DNA from: Deltaproteobacteria bacterium PRO3
GTDB taxonomy: Bacteria; UBA10199; DSSB01
Direction: 5' to 3'
Assembly (NCBI GenBank): GCA_030263375.1
Contig: SZOV01000007.1
Coordinates: 1-58,633 of the forward strand
Length of the DNA stretch: 58,633 nucleotides
Shown here piece by piece: positions 7,370 through 16,113 of the stretch (positions within the stretch are counted from its first letter, which is position 1; each line of letters starts with the position of its first letter). The notes under the pieces were generated by a model. That model had not been told where the DNA came from and did no database searches. It saw only the letters and a program-made list of their open reading frames with translations. The position numbers and the translations under genes are program-made.

Positions 7370-10022
7370 AATGGTGTCCGTAGAGCGACTCGAACTTGTC
7401 CCGCCAGTGCAGGGCGAGTCCGCTGTTGCCGTCTCGGTGGAAGGAGGCGAGCTTCGTGGTGTCGCCGTATTGGGCGCGCCAGAGGGCCTCGCGGAGGTGG
7501 GCGCGCATTTCCTGCACGTAGACCACCGGTTGGGTGCGGTTTTGGGCTGGGTCGATATCCAGAAAGTGCTGATATTCGTGAACGATCTTGCCCAAGGCGG
7601 CGAAAATTGGGTCGCCCCGAACTTGGAAGGAGTAATGATCGATCGCGACTTTCTTTATCATCATAAGCGGCTTGCCGCCGGTGACCCCGCTGTGCAGGAA
7701 AAAAGCGTTGTCGTCGACCGCATCCTCCAGGTCCATCTCCCGGCAACGACGGACGAATTCAGGGACTTCGAGCACCCGCAGTTCGAACTTTCCCGCCTCG
7801 ATGTCCGCTGCAATGCGCCGCGAATAGGCGTCGCCCAATAGCTTGAAGGCGTAGGCCCAAAAGGCGGGATCTTCCAGATTCAGCCGGGAATGGGCCGCCT
7901 CGATCGACTCGAAAAGTTTCATCCGCGCCGCCCTGCGCGCCTCGGCCTGCTTGGGATCGAGCAGGGCCGGCATGCGATGCTGAAGCTCCGCCAAGAGATC
8001 CAAGGGCGCTTCCTCTCCCAAATAGGCGTTGAATTGTGAGGGGCGGTTTTTCCAAAGAATCGGCACCGGCAGCTTCGGGACCTTGCTCCCCACCAACTGA
8101 AAGTTGGGATCCCCCAGTTCCATCAGTTTTGAGCCGGTGAGGGCGTCGGTTTTTTTCAGGATGCCGTAAAGCCGCTGCAGGCGATAGAAGGGAAGGGGGC
8201 TCGCCTCCGCCACTCGCAGCGCCCGGCCGATCAGTTCGCCGTAACCCGGAAAAAACAGCGCCTCTCCGATGCGGTCGATAAACGAATCCTCGGGAAGGAA
8301 ATGCGGCTCGGATTGTTTCGCCTTGGCTTGGGTGTAGACCCAACGGAAGAGGATTCGCTTGGCCTCGTCGGGTATCTTCAGTTGACGAATGCGCTGGTAG
8401 GAAGGGTACTTTGCGCGTTGCGACTCGAGGATCCAGGGCGGCACCATGGCCAAGCGGGCCGGCGGTACGGAATCGGCGAGCAGCTTTTCGTAGTCGTGCA
8501 GCCGGCCGCCCTCGACCAGGAATTGAAGCAGCGCCGAGGCTTGCGACACCGGTTGTCTCTCGAGGTAGCTGTTGAAGACCTTGCGCGTCAGCCAATTGAC
8601 GTAGCCTCCGGCCTCGCCCCCTTCGTTGGAATGCTTCATGATGTGTCCCAGTCGGCAAAAGGCGTGGGTCCGTGTCTCGCGGTCGGGAAATTCGACCTTC
8701 TGCAGAAGACGGGAGAAGAGCATCATGTGCCGTTGGTCGGGATGGATAGTCGAGGCGATGGCTTCGGACTCGATGACGTTGAGACCGAACCGGAACTTGC
8801 CGAGATTCTCGAAATCCTCGACGGTCCAGCGGTGCTTGGGTCCGCCGGTATTCTCGCCCGCCATCATCAAGACTTGGGGGCGTTCCGGCGCATCTCGGTA
8901 GGGCCTCCCCCCCGCGTAGGCGGGGCGGGAATAGGGAAGCGTGGGAGCGTCGTCCCCGGAGTAGGCATCGAAGATGCTCTCTTGCGCGGCCTTGGATCCT
9001 CCCCCGGGCCCGCGCCAACTCCGATAGGCCCCGTCGGCCTCCGCTTGACTGCGTTGAAATCCGGGCCCCAAGGCGGCGGCGAACAAACCGTTTCCGGCGT
9101 GGAGCTGCAGCAAGGTGGCAAAGGCATCGGCGAAGCGCGCCGAGGTGTCCTGCGCCTCGCGCAGCCCGAAGCGCTGTTGCAATTCCTGTGCGATCAGGAT
9201 GCCCGAAAGCATCCCGCCCTGCGGCAAGGCGGCGGCGAGCAGGCCATGGATGCCGAGCTCTTGGGTCAGTGCGGCCAGTCGGGGCCGTCCGAGGGTATGG
9301 CTGAGTCCCCAGCGGCTCGCCGCTCCCATGGCCTTGAGGGGGCCGAGGAAGAGGGCGTTAGAGGCCCAGTCCCTGGCCAGGGTGCCCGGGGCGAAATCCT
9401 GCGACCGGCCGAGGGCGGTCGCCGCGCCTTTGTAGCCCAGGGTGAAGGCCGCCGTTTCGAGAAAGAAGCCGGCGCCGTTGGCGACGGCCCGGGTCGCCAC
9501 ACCGCATTTTCCGAGGCGCAGGGCCGTCCAAACCCGGCCCCAGCGGAAGGCCTGGGTACCCAGGCCCATGGCGAAGAGGGCGGCGGGGTCGGTGGCCTCG
9601 TGAATCAGCCTGGAGAGCAAGAGCTCGGCGCGCGGGCCCAAGCCGCCCCGGCCGCTCACGGCCTGCAAATGCGCTCGGGCCTTGTCTCCAAAGCCTTTCA
9701 GGCTTCCTCGGGATTCCGACAGGAACTCCGCGGTCACTGCATAGAGTCGAGCCGCCTCCTGAGGTTGTCGCTCTTGCAGGCCTTGAGCCAAGGATATTAG
9801 GCCCTCGAAGAATAGGTCCGGATTGGATTCGGTGGCGAGGGCCTCCCAGGCGCCGCGCGCGGCGGGGGAGAGGCGAGTCTCGAAGTCGGCACGGGCCGCT
9901 TCGCCGCCCAGCAGGACGTTGAGCAGGGTCTTGCCGAGGGGGTCCCGGTGAAGCTTGGGTTGTTTCCGGTCGAAGGATGCACCTGCATCCGTCGACACCG
10001 TTGCGAGCCGGCTTAAGGTCAT
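7356..10022 (-). CDS. Paralogue 1: shared N-terminal domain plus HEXXH zincin-like C-terminus
   Basis: 888 residues from an ATG preceded by GGAAGAGGGG (good Shine-Dalgarno); the longer ORF start at 10148 lacks this. Residues about 25-360 are helical, Ala/Leu-rich and clearly related to the genes at 10200-12716 and 53245-55410. Shared motifs include ATDPAALFAMGLG, QGGMLSGILIAQEL and FATLLQLHAGNGLFAAALGP. After a linker with LMMAGEN comes a helical middle region. The C-terminus has H815-E-Y-Q-H819 with a candidate third ligand E838 (QEMRAHLREAL), the spacing of a gluzincin-type metallopeptidase. No signal peptide is evident. It is divergent from the second paralogue. Peptidase activity is inferred from the motif only; the natural substrate is unknown. 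Confidence 0.8.
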   Translation of the reverse strand: MTLSRLATVSTDAGASFDRKQPKLHRDPLGKTLLNVLLGGEAARADFETRLSPAARGAWEALATESNPDLFFEGLISLAQGLQERQPQEAARLYAVTAEFLSESRGSLKGFGDKARAHLQAVSGRGGLGPRAELLLSRLIHEATDPAALFAMGLGTQAFRWGRVWTALRLGKCGVATRAVANGAGFFLETAAFTLGYKGAATALGRSQDFAPGTLARDWASNALFLGPLKAMGAASRWGLSHTLGRPRLAALTQELGIHGLLAAALPQGGMLSGILIAQELQQRFGLREAQDTSARFADAFATLLQLHAGNGLFAAALGPGFQRSQAEADGAYRSWRGPGGGSKAAQESIFDAYSGDDAPTLPYSRPAYAGGRPYRDAPERPQVLMMAGENTGGPKHRWTVEDFENLGKFRFGLNVIESEAIASTIHPDQRHMMLFSRLLQKVEFPDRETRTHAFCRLGHIMKHSNEGGEAGGYVNWLTRKVFNSYLERQPVSQASALLQFLVEGGRLHDYEKLLADSVPPARLAMVPPWILESQRAKYPSYQRIRQLKIPDEAKRILFRWVYTQAKAKQSEPHFLPEDSFIDRIGEALFFPGYGELIGRALRVAEASPLPFYRLQRLYGILKKTDALTGSKLMELGDPNFQLVGSKVPKLPVPILWKNRPSQFNAYLGEEAPLDLLAELQHRMPALLDPKQAEARRAARMKLFESIEAAHSRLNLEDPAFWAYAFKLLGDAYSRRIAADIEAGKFELRVLEVPEFVRRCREMDLEDAVDDNAFFLHSGVTGGKPLMMIKKVAIDHYSFQVRGDPIFAALGKIVHEYQHFLDIDPAQNRTQPVVYVQEMRAHLREALWRAQYGDTTKLASFHRDGNSGLALHWRDKFESLYGHHFKRD

Positions 10023-10111
10023 GTGCCCCTCTTCCATTAAGCCAATGGTTGTCGATCCCCCAAGCCGTTCAGATAAGGAATTACAGCCACTCTTCTCGGT
10101 GAGGCCAGTGA

Positions 10112-10152
10112 AAAGTTGTGCAAAAACCCCCGTGGAATATTCCCTCACAACT
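10112..10152. promoter_or_regulatory. Inverted repeats in the divergent promoter region of paralogues 1 and 2
   Basis: The 177-nt region between the divergent starts (10022 and 10200) contains AGTTGTG (10114-10120) and its exact reverse complement CACAACT (10146-10152), enclosing a perfect palindrome GGAATATTCC (10134-10143). The position between two divergent paralogues suits a shared operator, but no regulator is known and no convincing -35/-10 pair was found. Confidence 0.35.
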
Positions 10153-10199
10153 ATTTGCGTTTCTATGCGATAAACCTTGGAAATATAGGGAATTTTCTC

Positions 10200-12716
10200 A
10201 TGACGTCCCCAGCGCTCCGGGTAGGGAGCCTCCGCCGCGCGGCGTCGCCCGAGACCGGCTTTTCGGCCTCTCGGGCCTTAGCCGGAATTTTGCAAACGCT
10301 CGCCGCGGAGCACCCCGACCCGAACCTCGACAACACCGCCTCCGCCCTGCGCCACTGGGCGCGTCCCTGCCTGGAGGGCCGCGATCTGTCTTTGCGCGCC
10401 GCCTTTTCGCAGTTGGACCTCGCCCAGCAGGCGGCGCTCCGGCGGCGCCTCGGCGCCCGGGTCGAGGAGTTTCTGGCCCTCTCCGAGGAATCCGATCCCG
10501 CCTTGTTCGGCGAGGCGCTCAGCGCCATGGCGGGCAGCGCCGCCCGCTCCGGCGAGCCGGGTACGGCGATCCTGCTCTACGACTTTCTCTCCCGGACCTC
10601 GGGCCCCCTCGGGACTCGGATCGACGCGGCTACCCGCGCCCGAGCCGAAACCGAGGCCCGGGCGCTGCGCGGGGAGGGCGCCTTCGGCGCGCGCTTCGAG
10701 CATCTCTCCCGCGGCTTCGCGCGGCAGGCCGCCGATCCCGCGATGATCGCCGGCATGGGCGTCGGCAGCCTGGTCGCCGGCGCGGTGCGCCTGGGCGTCT
10801 TGTCGCGCCTGGCGTCGGCGCGCACGGCCAATTTTTTCACGCGCGGCGCCGGTGCCTCGTTTAGCGCGGGCACCGCCGCCTGGGCGGCGGAGGTCCCGGC
10901 CTTCTGGATGACGACCCGGGCCCTGCACGCGGCGAGCTCCGAGACGCCGCTCGCCTGGGACCGCGCCACCCTGACCCGCGAGTTGGCCTCCACGGCCTTA
11001 ATGCTCGGTCTGCTCAAGGCCGGCGGGGCGGCCTCCAACGCGCTCTTCCATCGCGTCCACGGCATCGCGCCCTTCGGCGCGGAGGCCGCGCGGCTCGCGC
11101 CTTTCACGCGGGTCTCGCGTCCGCTCTTCGCCCAGGCCGGCATGCTGGGCGGCGTCTACGCCGACCACCTGATCGAGGAGAGGCTCGGCTGGCGCCCCGC
11201 GGGCGATCCGGCCTCGCGGCTCTTCGACTCCTTCGCGACCCTGCTGCAATTCCACGTCGGCGGGCGGCTCGCCGCCTCGGCGCTGGGGCCGCGCTACGCG
11301 GCCTCGATCCGCGAGCTGGAAGTCCGTTCGCGGATGACCGAATTGCGAAACCGTCCCGCTTTGGGCGCCACCTTGAGTCTGGAAGGCCTCGGACCGCGTC
11401 CGGCCCTGGCCGAGGGTGGGGACCTGACGCCGCCCGGCGGCTGGATCCTCGCCATGTCCGAGCTGAAGCCGGAGCGCGCCCGCTCCCCTCGCGGTCGCCG
11501 CGTCGCGCCCGAGCCCATGGCTTCGCGGGTCGGCGAGCGGCCGCCGGAACAAGAGGGCGAGGCCATGCTGCGGGACTTCCGCGAGAGCCCCGCCTCCGGC
11601 GTCGACCGTCTGTTGAAAGGGCTTCACGAGCGTGGGCAAATGGCCCACTTGGCCTTGGCCCTCGAGGCCGAAGGCCTGCGTCCCGGCCTGAAGGCCGAGG
11701 AGGTCGCCCGGGCCCGGGAGGTTTTGAGGGATTTGGAGCGGGATTTTTGGAGCTACCTGGCCGAGGGGCGCGAGCGCAGCCCCATCGCGACCCGCTGGGA
11801 GCTGTTCCGTAATTGGCAGAACGAGCTGGTGCCCAAGGGGATGGCGGGCTTTCTGCAACTTCAACAGCGGCTGCGCTCCATCGGCATCTCGGACGTCTCC
11901 GCGATGAAGAACGGCGAGATCCGGATCAAGAACCGGGTGCGCGACAATCCGGAGCTTGCGGACTACTATTTGGATCTCTCCTTGGTCCGGAGTTTTCTCC
12001 GCGAGCGCGGCTTCAACCGGGTCGACGAAAACAATCCCAACGGCCGCTACCTCTCGCACCTGCTGCTCCACGGCGACGGCAACTGCGTCACGCTTTCCCT
12101 GCTCTTCGCCCACTTGGCCGCGCAGACCGGGAGGGCCTTGCAAATCGGGCTGCTGCCGCGCCACGTCTACCTCTTGGGACGGGAAGGCGCGGCCATCGAG
12201 AGCATCTTGGATTTCGGCGTCGCCTCGGCGATGCCTTACCGCCACCGCGCCATCGAGCCGGAGGCGAAGCCGCTGGGGGCTCACGCCTTGATGGGCCTGC
12301 ACCTGCTCAATCTCGGAAAGGATTTGCTCGAGGGAGGAGACTTGGCCACGGCCCGCCAGACTTTTCTGCGCGCGCGGGACATCCTGCCGCGGAGCCCCCG
12401 CGCGGATCTCTTTCTCGCGCAGGCCGCCCAGCGACAGGGCGATTTCGGCGCCACCCTCGAGCACTACCGGCGGGCCCATGCCCTGCATCCGACCGAGGTG
12501 AGCGGCCTGACCAATCTCCGGATGCGGGCCTGGGAGCGCTTCCAGGCCAAACAATACGGCGAGGCCGAGGTGGCCTTTCGTCGGATCAACAGCGCCGTCC
12601 CGGAGGACATCGACGCCCTACGCGGTCTCGAGCTCACCTATCGCCGCATGGGCCTAAGAGAAGAGGCGGACGGCGTCGCCAATATTATCGAGATCCTGCG
12701 TTTCGATGCCGAATAG
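10200..12716 (+). CDS. Paralogue 2: shared N-terminal domain, transglutaminase-like domain and TPRs
   Basis: 838 residues from ATG 10200 (weak AGGG upstream); an upstream in-frame ATG at 10116 lies inside the putative operator region and is less likely. Residues about 20-400 match the N-terminal domain of the two paralogues (QAADPAMIAGMGVG, FAQAGMLGGVYADHLIEERL, FATLLQFHVGGRLAASALGP) followed by PGGWILAMS. Residues about 540-690 resemble the SirB1/transglutaminase-like fold, with a possible Cys-His-Asp triad: C629 (DGNCVTL), H655 (LPRHVYLL) and D671 (ESILDFG). TPR-like repeats follow to the end (about 705-830). In this superfamily the fold can be a peptidase, a transglutaminase or inactive. 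The function is not known. Confidence 0.85.
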   Translation: MTSPALRVGSLRRAASPETGFSASRALAGILQTLAAEHPDPNLDNTASALRHWARPCLEGRDLSLRAAFSQLDLAQQAALRRRLGARVEEFLALSEESDPALFGEALSAMAGSAARSGEPGTAILLYDFLSRTSGPLGTRIDAATRARAETEARALRGEGAFGARFEHLSRGFARQAADPAMIAGMGVGSLVAGAVRLGVLSRLASARTANFFTRGAGASFSAGTAAWAAEVPAFWMTTRALHAASSETPLAWDRATLTRELASTALMLGLLKAGGAASNALFHRVHGIAPFGAEAARLAPFTRVSRPLFAQAGMLGGVYADHLIEERLGWRPAGDPASRLFDSFATLLQFHVGGRLAASALGPRYAASIRELEVRSRMTELRNRPALGATLSLEGLGPRPALAEGGDLTPPGGWILAMSELKPERARSPRGRRVAPEPMASRVGERPPEQEGEAMLRDFRESPASGVDRLLKGLHERGQMAHLALALEAEGLRPGLKAEEVARAREVLRDLERDFWSYLAEGRERSPIATRWELFRNWQNELVPKGMAGFLQLQQRLRSIGISDVSAMKNGEIRIKNRVRDNPELADYYLDLSLVRSFLRERGFNRVDENNPNGRYLSHLLLHGDGNCVTLSLLFAHLAAQTGRALQIGLLPRHVYLLGREGAAIESILDFGVASAMPYRHRAIEPEAKPLGAHALMGLHLLNLGKDLLEGGDLATARQTFLRARDILPRSPRADLFLAQAAQRQGDFGATLEHYRRAHALHPTEVSGLTNLRMRAWERFQAKQYGEAEVAFRRINSAVPEDIDALRGLELTYRRMGLREEADGVANIIEILRFDAE

Positions 12717-12789
12717 GGTTTGGGAACAAAATCAGTTGGTTTCCTGAAAACGACTTGAGATCCCCTTTCTTCCGTGTTTCGCTCTCCCG

Positions 12790-13563
12790 ATGCGCGACTA
12801 CTGTATCGTTCGGTTGCATCTTGCGCCCGAAATCGAGGGCGAGGTGCGGGGCCGGATTTATCGGCACCCCTGCCTGGGCCTGGAATTCTCCCCCGAGGCT
12901 GGGCGCCTCGCCGCCCGCGCTTACTTTGACGCGGATTATCCGCTGGCCGAGCTGCGCCGCGACCTGGAGCGCCACGCCCCGGCCCTGCGCTGGGAGGGCG
13001 AGACGCGCATCCGCCTACCGGCGGCAAGGGATTCCGGCGCCGAGCCGGTCTCCGTTTCCTTGCTCGGGCGGGAGATCCTGCTGCGCGGCGGCCCCGCCTT
13101 CGGCAGCGGGGCCCATCCCACGACGCGGTTGGCGGCGGCATTGCTCGGAGAGATCGACCTGAGGGGCGCTTCCTTCCTGGACCTGGGCGCCGGGACCGGC
13201 ATCCTCTCCATCCTGGCGCAAAAGCTCGGCGCCGCGGCGGTGACGGCCGTGGAGATCCTGCCGGAGGCGCGGGAGAACGCCGCGGAGAATTTCCGCCTCA
13301 ACGGGACGGCCGGCATCGCCCTCGCGGCCGAGCCGGGCGAGACGGAAGGGCGCTACGACGTCATCGTCGCGAACATCCTCAGTCCCACTTTGATCGCGCT
13401 GGGAGACGCGATCTTAGCGCGCTTGAAGCCGGGAGGGCGGATCGTGCTGTCGGGGATCTTGTCCGGCGAGCTCGCGGAGGTCTTGCGGGCCTTCCGGCCC
13501 TGCGCCCTCGAGCGTCAAATGGAAGAGGCGGAGTGGCGCGCGTTGCGCCTGCGCGGCCGATAG
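12790..13563 (+). CDS. prmA: Ribosomal protein L11 methyltransferase
   Basis: 257 residues. The SAM-binding motif I DLGAGTGILSILAQKLGA and the motif FGSGAHPTTRLAAALL are typical of PrmA. VIVANILSPTLIAL corresponds to the N-(I/V)-L motif of the family, and LKPGGRIVLSGIL follows. PrmA trimethylates ribosomal protein L11 in the cytoplasm. The protein is somewhat shorter than E. coli PrmA (293 aa) because of a reduced N-terminal substrate-recognition region. No Shine-Dalgarno is visible before the ATG. It lies 73 nt after paralogue 2 and is probably separately expressed. Confidence 0.9.
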   Translation: MRDYCIVRLHLAPEIEGEVRGRIYRHPCLGLEFSPEAGRLAARAYFDADYPLAELRRDLERHAPALRWEGETRIRLPAARDSGAEPVSVSLLGREILLRGGPAFGSGAHPTTRLAAALLGEIDLRGASFLDLGAGTGILSILAQKLGAAAVTAVEILPEARENAAENFRLNGTAGIALAAEPGETEGRYDVIVANILSPTLIALGDAILARLKPGGRIVLSGILSGELAEVLRAFRPCALERQMEEAEWRALRLRGR

Positions 13564-13610
13564 CCGGCGCAGCGACGGGCCTATTTTTACCAGGAAAATC
13601 CCGCCTTCGC

Positions 13611-14042
13611 TCAACCTCGCTCGGACGGCGCGTCGTTTCCCCAGCGGAAGCGGGTCCGCACTTGGATGTCGGGGTGGATCGAGAGCGCGACCGGGCAGGT
13701 ATGGGCGGCCTCTTCCAGCAAGCGGACCTTCTCGTCGTCGGGCCTAAGGGGGATTTGGAAATCGACCTCAAGCGCGGCGATGCGCCGTGGCCCCTCCTGC
13801 GACATGATCTTCTCGACGCGGATCTCCATTCCCTTCAAGTCGATGCCGTGCTTGCGCGAGACGATGCCCATGATCGTCGCCATGCAGGAGCCCAGCCCCG
13901 TCGCCACCAAGTCGGTGGGAGAGAAGCTCTCGCCCTTGCCCTGGTTATCGACCGGGGCGTCGGTGTGCAGCCGCGTGCCGGAGGGGGCATGTTCGGCCGC
14001 GACTCGAAGATCGCCTTGGTATTGCAGGTCGATTTTCACCAT
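13611..14042 (-). CDS. OsmC/YhfA-family redox protein
   Basis: 143 residues with the OsmC fold signatures: SFSPTDLVATGLGSCMATIMG carries the first cysteine, and the TCPVALSIHPDI segment carries the second. The two cysteines form the peroxidatic pair in OsmC/Ohr proteins that reduce organic hydroperoxides; this branch (YhfA-like) is less well characterised. It is convergent with prmA, with 47 nt between the stops. A -10-like TAAAAT lies 6 nt before the ATG (14049-14054) with no Shine-Dalgarno, so the message may be leaderless. Confidence 0.88.
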   Translation of the reverse strand: MVKIDLQYQGDLRVAAEHAPSGTRLHTDAPVDNQGKGESFSPTDLVATGLGSCMATIMGIVSRKHGIDLKGMEIRVEKIMSQEGPRRIAALEVDFQIPLRPDDEKVRLLEEAAHTCPVALSIHPDIQVRTRFRWGNDAPSERG

Positions 14043-14061
14043 AAAATCATTTTAGCACGAT

Positions 14062-14466
14062 TCAGTGCAGCGTGTATCCGGGCGCCAGCTCGAAGCGGGC
14101 GATCTCGGCGTCGAATTTTTCGCCGGTCTCGGAGACCATTTGGTAGGTGCCCCGCATGTTGCCGGTAGGGGTCTTCAAGGGACAGGCGCTGGAGTACTCG
14201 AAGGACTCCCCGGGCTCGAGGCGCGGCTGTTCGCCGACCACGCCGGGGCCCTGCACCTCTTCCACTTGGCCGTCGCCGTCGGTGATGATCCAGTGCCGGC
14301 TGATCAGCTGGGCCGCGGAGTCGCCGTGGTTGCGGATCTTCACGTGGTAGACGAAGAAATAATAGCCGTTGCCGGGATCGCTGCGCTCGGGATCGAACTC
14401 GCTCTCGACGTCGACCTGGATGCCGCGGGTGGTGGCGCTGGATTTGGGGTTGACCGTGTGTTTCAT
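14062..14466 (-). CDS. apaG: ApaG/Co2+-Mg2+ efflux-associated domain protein
   Basis: 134 residues with the whole ApaG family pattern: YYFFVYHVKIRNHGDSAAQL, SRHWIITDGDGQVEEVQGPGVVGEQP, and GESFEYSSACPL followed by GNMRGTYQMVSE. ApaG is a small immunoglobulin-like beta-sandwich protein; genetic data link it to Co/Mg resistance, but its biochemical role is unsettled. A good Shine-Dalgarno (AGAGGAG) precedes the ATG. A possible promoter with TTCAAA, a 17-nt spacer and TAGAGC lies upstream. It is probably transcribed as a unit by itself. Confidence 0.92.
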   Translation of the reverse strand: MKHTVNPKSSATTRGIQVDVESEFDPERSDPGNGYYFFVYHVKIRNHGDSAAQLISRHWIITDGDGQVEEVQGPGVVGEQPRLEPGESFEYSSACPLKTPTGNMRGTYQMVSETGEKFDAEIARFELAPGYTLH

Positions 14467-14533
14467 AGGCTCCTCTGGAAGCAGTCGCCTGCTCTACGCC
14501 AGAACGCGATAATTTTGAAGGAATTTCTCGGGA

Positions 14534-14848
14534 TTAGCCTCGGGCTTTCCAATCGGTGTCCGCGGGCTTGGGCTTGGAGAAGAGGCCGCCTAGCTTCTTG
14601 GCCAGCCAGATCGGCCCGATCAAGAGATAGGCGGGGTTGGAGAAGAAGGCGGGCGGCTTGCCTTCCACCGCATGGCCGAGGAATTGGAAGGCCCAGCCTA
14701 CGCCGAACAGGATCAGTCCGACCTTCCAATCGAAGAAAATCCAAGCAAGGCTGACGAGGATCATCGGGATCCCGATCGCATGCATCGCGTGGTTGAAGGG
14801 ATGCGTGTGGGAGCGCTTGTAGTTTTCGATCAAGTCCTGGACGGTCAT
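14534..14848 (-). CDS. DUF962/Mpo1-like small membrane protein
   Basis: 104 residues with the family pattern: an N-terminal segment with HTHPFNHAMHAIGIP, hydrophobic segments ILVSLAWIFFDWKVGLILF and GWAFQFLGHAVEGKPPAFF, then the motif NPAYLLIGPIWLAKKL. Related proteins (yeast Mpo1) are dioxygenases acting on 2-hydroxy fatty acids, with the histidines as iron ligands; several of those histidines (HTHPFNHAMHAIG, GHAVEG) are present here. The bacterial role is not established. The gene lies directly downstream of the membrane protein at 14857-15546 with 8 nt between them, so the two are likely co-transcribed. Confidence 0.85.
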   Translation of the reverse strand: MTVQDLIENYKRSHTHPFNHAMHAIGIPMILVSLAWIFFDWKVGLILFGVGWAFQFLGHAVEGKPPAFFSNPAYLLIGPIWLAKKLGGLFSKPKPADTDWKARG

Positions 14849-14856
14849 CGCGGACC

Positions 14857-15546
14857 TCAGGGCCCCGGATGCAGGCGCAAGGCGACGGACTGGGCGTACA
14901 TATATAGAACCACAATCCCGACCAGCGTATCAAGGCTGGGGCCCCAGAGGCGGGTGAAGGCGTTGGGCGGCTGCCCGGCGGCCGGACGCAGCTTGAGCGT
15001 GGCCAGCATCAGCAGGCGCCCGGCGAGGAAGGCGAGGGCCAAATAGCCGAGGCTTTCCCAGAGGCCCGGATAGAGGGCTTCGGCGGGGATTTTGCGGCCG
15101 AGCCGCGCCTCGAGGTAGGGATGGGAGAGCAGGCGAAACAGGATGCCGCCGCCGACTAGGACCTCTAGCCCCGGAGAGCCGGCTAGGAAATTTCCGAGCC
15201 AGGGCAGGAAGGAGAGCAGGGCGATGGCGAGGGCGGCGATGAGGCCGGCGCGGGTCGCCAGCATCGCGAAGCCCTCGACGGCGGCCCAGGAGGCGCGGGG
15301 CTCGAGGCCCAACAGGACGGGCAGGGTCCACAGCAAGAGCAGGCCCAAGGCCAGGGCCTGAAAGAGGACCCCGACAATTTGGGTCAGGCAGCCCGCCGAG
15401 AAGGCCTCGTCCATCTCCTTTTGCCCGGTGGACCAGCGGATCAGTCGCAGGTAGAGGATCTGCGCGGTCATCCACAGCAGCGTGGCGAGGGCGACCGAGG
15501 GGTGGACGAGCATTTTGCATCCGTGCGATAAGCTGTCGAGAAACAT
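14857..15546 (-). CDS. Polytopic membrane protein of unknown function
   Basis: 229 residues with about six hydrophobic segments (ALATLLWMTAQILYLRLI, LFQALALGLLLLWTLPVLL, AGLIAALAIALLSFLPWL, LGYLALAFLAGRLLMLATL and a C-terminal LVGIVVLYMYAQSVAL). I do not recognise a family. An internal ATG (15513) is an alternative start. TATATA lies 7 nt before ATG 15546 on the minus strand with no Shine-Dalgarno, so a leaderless transcript is possible. It is divergent from the NUDIX gene and just upstream of the DUF962 gene. Confidence 0.65.
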   Translation of the reverse strand: MFLDSLSHGCKMLVHPSVALATLLWMTAQILYLRLIRWSTGQKEMDEAFSAGCLTQIVGVLFQALALGLLLLWTLPVLLGLEPRASWAAVEGFAMLATRAGLIAALAIALLSFLPWLGNFLAGSPGLEVLVGGGILFRLLSHPYLEARLGRKIPAEALYPGLWESLGYLALAFLAGRLLMLATLKLRPAAGQPPNAFTRLWGPSLDTLVGIVVLYMYAQSVALRLHPGP

Positions 15547-15547
15547 C

Positions 15548-15565
15548 GCGGGCTATATAGTCCGC
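15548..15565. promoter_or_regulatory. Imperfect palindrome in a 45-nt divergent promoter
   Basis: An 18-nt sequence of the form GCGGRCTATATAGYCCGC (one mismatched pair) sits between two divergent starts. The central CTATATAG can act as a -10 region in either direction, and the symmetry would suit a repressor. This is a sequence observation only. Confidence 0.3.
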
Positions 15566-15591
15566 GGGCCAACGCTAACCAAGGAAAAATC

Positions 15592-16113
15592 ATGAGCGAT
15601 GCCGGCGTATTGTACCGAGGCCGTTTCCTTCAATTGAAGGAGGGCCAAGGCTGGGAGTGGGTGGAGCGGGTGAATTGCACCGGCGTGGTGATGCTGGTGG
15701 CGAGGACCCCCGAGGGGAAGGTCCTGCTGGTCGAGCAGTACCGCATCCCGGTCGGCGCCCCGGTGATCGAGTTTCCCGCGGGCTTGGTGGGCGACGGCGC
15801 GGGGCATGGCGAAGACCTGGCTACCGCGGCCCGGCGCGAACTCTTGGAAGAGACGGGCTACGAGGCGGGGGTTTTGGAATTTCTGTCGGAGGGGCCGCCC
15901 TCCGCGGGCCTAAGCCCCGAGGCGATCACGATCTTCCTCGCCCGCGACCTGAAGCGGGTGGGGGAGGGCGGGGGCGACGCGACGGAGACGATCCTCGTGC
16001 ACGAGGTGCCGGCGGGAGAGGTCGAGGCCTGGCTGGAGGCCAAGCGGCGGGAGGGTTGCCGGGTGGACCCGAAGGTCTATGCGGGCCTGTATTTTTTGGG
16101 GCGGAGATCGTAG
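15592..16113 (+). CDS. NUDIX hydrolase, ADP-ribose pyrophosphatase type
   Basis: 173 residues. The NUDIX box is visible as AARRELLEETGYEAG preceded by a glycine-rich loop that is one residue longer than the canonical G-x5-E spacing. The upstream VEQYRIPVGAPVIEFPAGLV and the downstream PPSAGLSPEAITIFLARDL are typical of the ADP-ribose/NDP-sugar pyrophosphatase (NudF-like) branch. AAGGAAA precedes the ATG. The stop codon TAG (16111-16113) is the first part of a palindromic repeat, so the repeat defines the C-terminus. Confidence 0.88.
   Translation: MSDAGVLYRGRFLQLKEGQGWEWVERVNCTGVVMLVARTPEGKVLLVEQYRIPVGAPVIEFPAGLVGDGAGHGEDLATAARRELLEETGYEAGVLEFLSEGPPSAGLSPEAITIFLARDLKRVGEGGGDATETILVHEVPAGEVEAWLEAKRREGCRVDPKVYAGLYFLGRRS

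Noticed and set aside
8301-9800. A 499-codon open frame on the + strand
   Set aside because: Antisense shadow of paralogue 1, which shares a clear family with two other genes.
10998-12554. A 518-codon minus-strand frame opposite paralogue 2
   Set aside because: Shadow frame; the opposite strand has a transglutaminase-like domain and TPRs.
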